A DNA stretch of 33,904 bases. It comes from Candidatus Gastranaerophilales bacterium (GTDB lineage: Bacteria; Cyanobacteriota; Vampirovibrionia; Gastranaerophilales; Gastranaerophilaceae). The position numbers and the translations under genes were made by a program. The DNA is taken from contig CALVBY010000009.1 in assembly GCA_944325905.1 (NCBI GenBank), positions 1 through 33,904 on the forward strand, read 5' to 3'. The notes beneath the pieces are model-generated. The model did not search any database and was not told where the DNA came from. It saw nothing but the letters and a program-made list of their open reading frames with translations. Positions 31,440 to 33,904 of the stretch are shown here, one piece after another (the first letter of the stretch is position 1; the number at the start of each line of letters is the position of its first letter).

Positions 31440-33299
31440 ATGGGCATAAACGGCTTAGGACAACTGAATAAGACCGATTTGCAAAAAATTCTGGCACAAC
31501 GCAATGGCAGTTCCAGAGTAGCACAATCTTCACAAAATATTAATATGACCAGAAACGGTTCCATATTTAATATGGCACGCCCAGATCAAACTACAACACA
31601 AAACAACACAAATAGAACAAACTTTTTCACAACGAACAACAAAACAGAAGATAGTGACAAATCAACACAACAAAATACAAGTCAAGAAATAAGTGTTTCC
31701 GGAGGAAAATCAGCAGCTGCAAGTGCCGAATCAACCGCAACCGAAGCCAAATCAGGCACTACACAAACCGAAAGAAATACAAAAGAAGTAAATTCCATAG
31801 CAAGTGATAGTAAAAAACTTTCTAAATCAACCAAAGCAAGCGAAAAAGAAATGAAAGCAACCCTAAAACAAAATCAACGCTTGGTTGAAAAAAATAATAA
31901 AGAAATTCAAAAAATGGCAGAAGAAGTTGAAACCGAAAGCGCAGCAATGGATTTAATTTCTTCTGAAATTGAAACTTTGACAGCTGAACAAGAAGCGCAA
32001 AAATATAGTTCATTCTCTTTGAAACTTGCAGGAGAAGAATCTTCATCCCCACAAACAAGATCTATGAGCGCACCTCAAAACGCTCCGCAGTCTTCAGGAT
32101 CTTCTGACGCAGAGCAAAAAATCAACAGTTTAGCTTCTCAAATGGATTCGAAATCCGCTAAAATAACTAAATACACAGGCAAAATTTCAAAATTACAGAC
32201 ATCTAATGACAAAGCAATAAAAACAATGAATCGGGTAAGTAAAACTTACCAAAAAACAGTCGCAAAAACACAAAAAACACTTGAAACAAACCAATCAACT
32301 ACTGATAAAGTAATGAATGTAGCAAACAAAGTTGGTGAAATTTCACAATACACTTCACTAACAGGTCAAGGAGTTCAACTTGTGGGTAAAGGCATGCGAG
32401 CTCTTGGACAAGCATTGTTAAGTAATCCATATACCGCAGCTGCGGGAGGAGCTCTTGTAAGTGCTAGTGTTCCGGTTGAATCAACAGGTGTAACTGTCGA
32501 AACAGTAGGCAACTATGGATCCACTGCAGCATCAGTTACAAAAGCTGCATGTTCAGCAGCAAACGGTGATTTAGCAGGTGCATTAACTAATGCAGCATCA
32601 GCTATAATGACAGGAGCTTCAGCAGCTCAAGGAACAAAAGAAATGGCTTCAGGATTCACTAGTATTAAAAATAAAGCAACTGAAGCAATGCAAAAAGGTC
32701 TTGAAAAACAGGCTTCTAATCAACTTGCAAAAGCAAATATGGATAAAATGAAAGATGCAGGCTTCAGTAAAGGTCAAATCAAGGATATAGCTACTAATGA
32801 AACAGCAGGCTCAATGACGGGACAAACTATGGACCAAATGAAAGCAAGCATAAAAGGGGACAACAGCCTTGTAAATAATGCCATTCAAAACGGTCAAAGC
32901 GGAATGAGTGCGGCCCAAGAATCAGTACAAAATGCACAATCAGCATTTAGTAGTACAACTGAAGGCATGACACAAAAAGCCATTGATAAAGGTCTTAAAC
33001 AAACAACCAAAGCCGCTACAAAATCTGCAGTAGGCCAATCAAGTATAAACGCATCACAGAGATTAGCGGAAAATGCAGGTAAAACAGCTGCAAATGCGAC
33101 TCAAATGGCTAAAGATGGTAAGATGATGGCATATGCGCAAAAAGCCGCAAGCAGCTTACAAATGGCAGGTTCTATGGTTGCACAATTCCAACAAACACAA
33201 GCTTTAGAAGAACCTTCCGGTGGCAATGCTTATAGAGATTGGGCAAGACTTGACAGAATTCATTCCAACAGGAAAATTATGGGTAGATATGCAGCATAA
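31440..33299 (+). CDS. Large Ala/Ser/Gln/Thr-rich coiled-coil protein, possible secreted substrate
   Basis: A 619-residue protein of unknown function. N-terminus (residues 1-110) Asn/Gln/Thr/Ser rich and disordered, starting MGINGLGQLNKTDLQKILAQ; a coiled coil at about 110-170 and another at 225-300; a central region (about 305-420) of small weakly hydrophobic residues (LGQALLSNPYTAAAGGALVS, AALTNAASAIM-like) that could insert into membranes; and a C-terminal Ala/Gln/Met-rich helical part. No Sec signal peptide. The overall build resembles type III translocators or large secreted helical proteins, a guess supported only by composition. GAGAGAACT precedes ATG. Own promoter region 31300-31439; bidirectional terminator after it. 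Confidence 0.75.
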   Translation: MGINGLGQLNKTDLQKILAQRNGSSRVAQSSQNINMTRNGSIFNMARPDQTTTQNNTNRTNFFTTNNKTEDSDKSTQQNTSQEISVSGGKSAAASAESTATEAKSGTTQTERNTKEVNSIASDSKKLSKSTKASEKEMKATLKQNQRLVEKNNKEIQKMAEEVETESAAMDLISSEIETLTAEQEAQKYSSFSLKLAGEESSSPQTRSMSAPQNAPQSSGSSDAEQKINSLASQMDSKSAKITKYTGKISKLQTSNDKAIKTMNRVSKTYQKTVAKTQKTLETNQSTTDKVMNVANKVGEISQYTSLTGQGVQLVGKGMRALGQALLSNPYTAAAGGALVSASVPVESTGVTVETVGNYGSTAASVTKAACSAANGDLAGALTNAASAIMTGASAAQGTKEMASGFTSIKNKATEAMQKGLEKQASNQLAKANMDKMKDAGFSKGQIKDIATNETAGSMTGQTMDQMKASIKGDNSLVNNAIQNGQSGMSAAQESVQNAQSAFSSTTEGMTQKAIDKGLKQTTKAATKSAVGQSSINASQRLAENAGKTAANATQMAKDGKMMAYAQKAASSLQMAGSMVAQFQQTQALEEPSGGNAYRDWARLDRIHSNRKIMGRYAA

Positions 33300-33342
33300 T
33301 TGATATATTTTTTTACTCATTACCGTAAATTTTAACAATTAA

Positions 33343-33373
33343 AAAAGACCAACCATTAAATGGTTGGTCTTTT
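33343..33373. terminator. Bidirectional Rho-independent terminator
   Basis: Perfect 15-base palindrome arm AAAAGACCAACCATT, one-base centre, then its complement (33343-33373). It serves the plus-strand 619-residue gene and the convergent minus-strand PilZ gene. Confidence 0.95.
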
Positions 33374-33391
33374 AGATTACATTCAACTTAT

Positions 33392-33904
33392 TTATCTCAT
33401 TGTAATGTTATTACTATTTGCTTCTTCAAGAAGTATATTCATATAGAGCAATTTGTTTGCTGTCGCTCTGTCAAGGTTTACAAACTCTGCACCTGCTCTT
33501 ACATCGGTTGCAGTAACGATTTTTACATCTGCACTGATATCCAAATCACCGTATGAAATCTGTACAGGAACCACATCTCCGACTTTCAACTGATTATGGT
33601 GCTTAACAGCTATACCACCTCTTGAAATATCAAGTAATGATTCGATTTGTGCATTTTGCTGTAACTCAACCGGATTACGGTTACCTGCAACTTGGAATCT
33701 CATATATTGACGTTTATCAATTGATGGGATATTTTCATCTAACACATTACGTTGGATATATGTCTGTTTACCGGTATCTCTGTCGTATGACGGATCATCA
33801 TCAGTGTCAGTATCTGTATCTGAATCCATATCATTATCAGTATCGGTATCGGTGTCAGTATCTGTATCTGAATCAGAATCCATATCGGTATCAGTATCAG
33901 TATC
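33392..33904 (-). CDS. PilZ-domain protein with acidic Asp-Thr/Asp-Ser repeat tail, N-terminus beyond window
   Basis: A PilZ protein, presumably a c-di-GMP receptor: RQYMR supplies the RxxxR and LLDISRGG the (D/N)xSxxG motif, followed by the beta-barrel (VGDVVPVQISYGDLDISADV) and a C-terminal helix. The part before the PilZ domain is almost only alternating Asp with Thr or Ser (about 30 residues, then DDDPSYDRDTGKQ). The frame remains open to the right window edge with the same repeat, so the protein is cut at its N-terminus and the true start lies outside. PilZ proteins often control pili or flagellar export, which fits the window content. Convergent with the 619-residue gene. Confidence 0.85.
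   Translation of the reverse strand, partial: DTDTDTDMDSDSDTDTDTDTDTDNDMDSDTDTDTDDDPSYDRDTGKQTYIQRNVLDENIPSIDKRQYMRFQVAGNRNPVELQQNAQIESLLDISRGGIAVKHHNQLKVGDVVPVQISYGDLDISADVKIVTATDVRAGAEFVNLDRATANKLLYMNILLEEANSNNITMR
33794..33904. repeat. Hexanucleotide tandem repeat encoding Asp-Thr/Asp-Ser
   Basis: At least 15 imperfect copies of a 6-base unit (GATACT, GATTCA and similar on the minus strand) run to the window edge. Six-base units keep frame, so copy-number changes would lengthen or shorten the acidic tail. Confidence 0.8.

Overview
The window is AT-rich bacterial chromosome with dense, mostly minus-strand genes. Several traits fit the non-photosynthetic cyanobacterial sister lineage Vampirovibrionia/Melainabacteria, most likely a gut Gastranaerophilales. 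These are the repeated type IV pilin-like proteins with the N-terminal segment FTLAEVLITLAIVGIVAA, small proteins beginning with an FTSTYRIP-like stretch, a flagellar-type export cluster beside unfamiliar coiled-coil proteins, and the low GC. The taxon is inferred from protein style; no marker was searched against a database. I saw no tRNA, rRNA, CRISPR array, insertion sequence or replication origin. No stretch over 300 bases lacks a gene; the larger gaps hold promoters and terminators and are described in their entries.

Layout, left to right. (1) 1-2442: 5' part of rsmH, two small related unknown genes, and gltX. (2) 2678-4165: two plus-strand regulators, a ribbon-helix-helix protein and a protein made of four GntR-type winged-helix domains with no effector domain. 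(3) 4162-12011: a minus-strand housekeeping series, prfA-ylxR-infB-rbfA-truB, then a DUF2993/LmeA-like protein, a GerMN protein, a HicB-like protein and a pilin-like gene. (4) 12139-19440: a flagellar-type export operon, fliE-fliF-(FliG-position protein)-fliH-flhA, followed by a second pilin-like gene, yidD and a pilin remnant. (5) 19623-22271: a small unknown plus-strand gene, a third pilin-like gene, a dCMP deaminase and a stand-alone AICAR transformylase. (6) 22422-25917: unknown coiled-coil and low-complexity proteins, two of which share an N-terminal motif. (7) 26152-31262: rpsA, a small unknown gene, valS and fabI. (8) 31440-33904: a 619-residue Ala/Ser/Gln-rich coiled-coil protein and a PilZ protein with a long Asp-Thr/Asp-Ser repeat.

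The most striking observation is a shared architecture upstream of all three complete pilin-like genes. Each has a strong Shine-Dalgarno and ATG opening a 13-14 codon mini-ORF that runs through exactly nine G residues and then stops. The frame entered by adding one G (or by a -1 slip) stays open in all three and fuses to the pilin. Exactly 30 bases after each G tract lies a sigma70-like promoter (17-bp spacer, perfect TATAAT) that ends exactly 6 bases before the pilin start codon, so a leaderless short form is also plausible. Each unit sits at the 3' end of an unrelated operon, in two cases with its Shine-Dalgarno placed directly after the upstream stop codon. This looks like a dispersed pilin cassette family under G-tract (phase-variable or frameshift) control. 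The four-winged-helix regulator and the divergent export cluster with its neighbouring unknown proteins are the next most interesting items.
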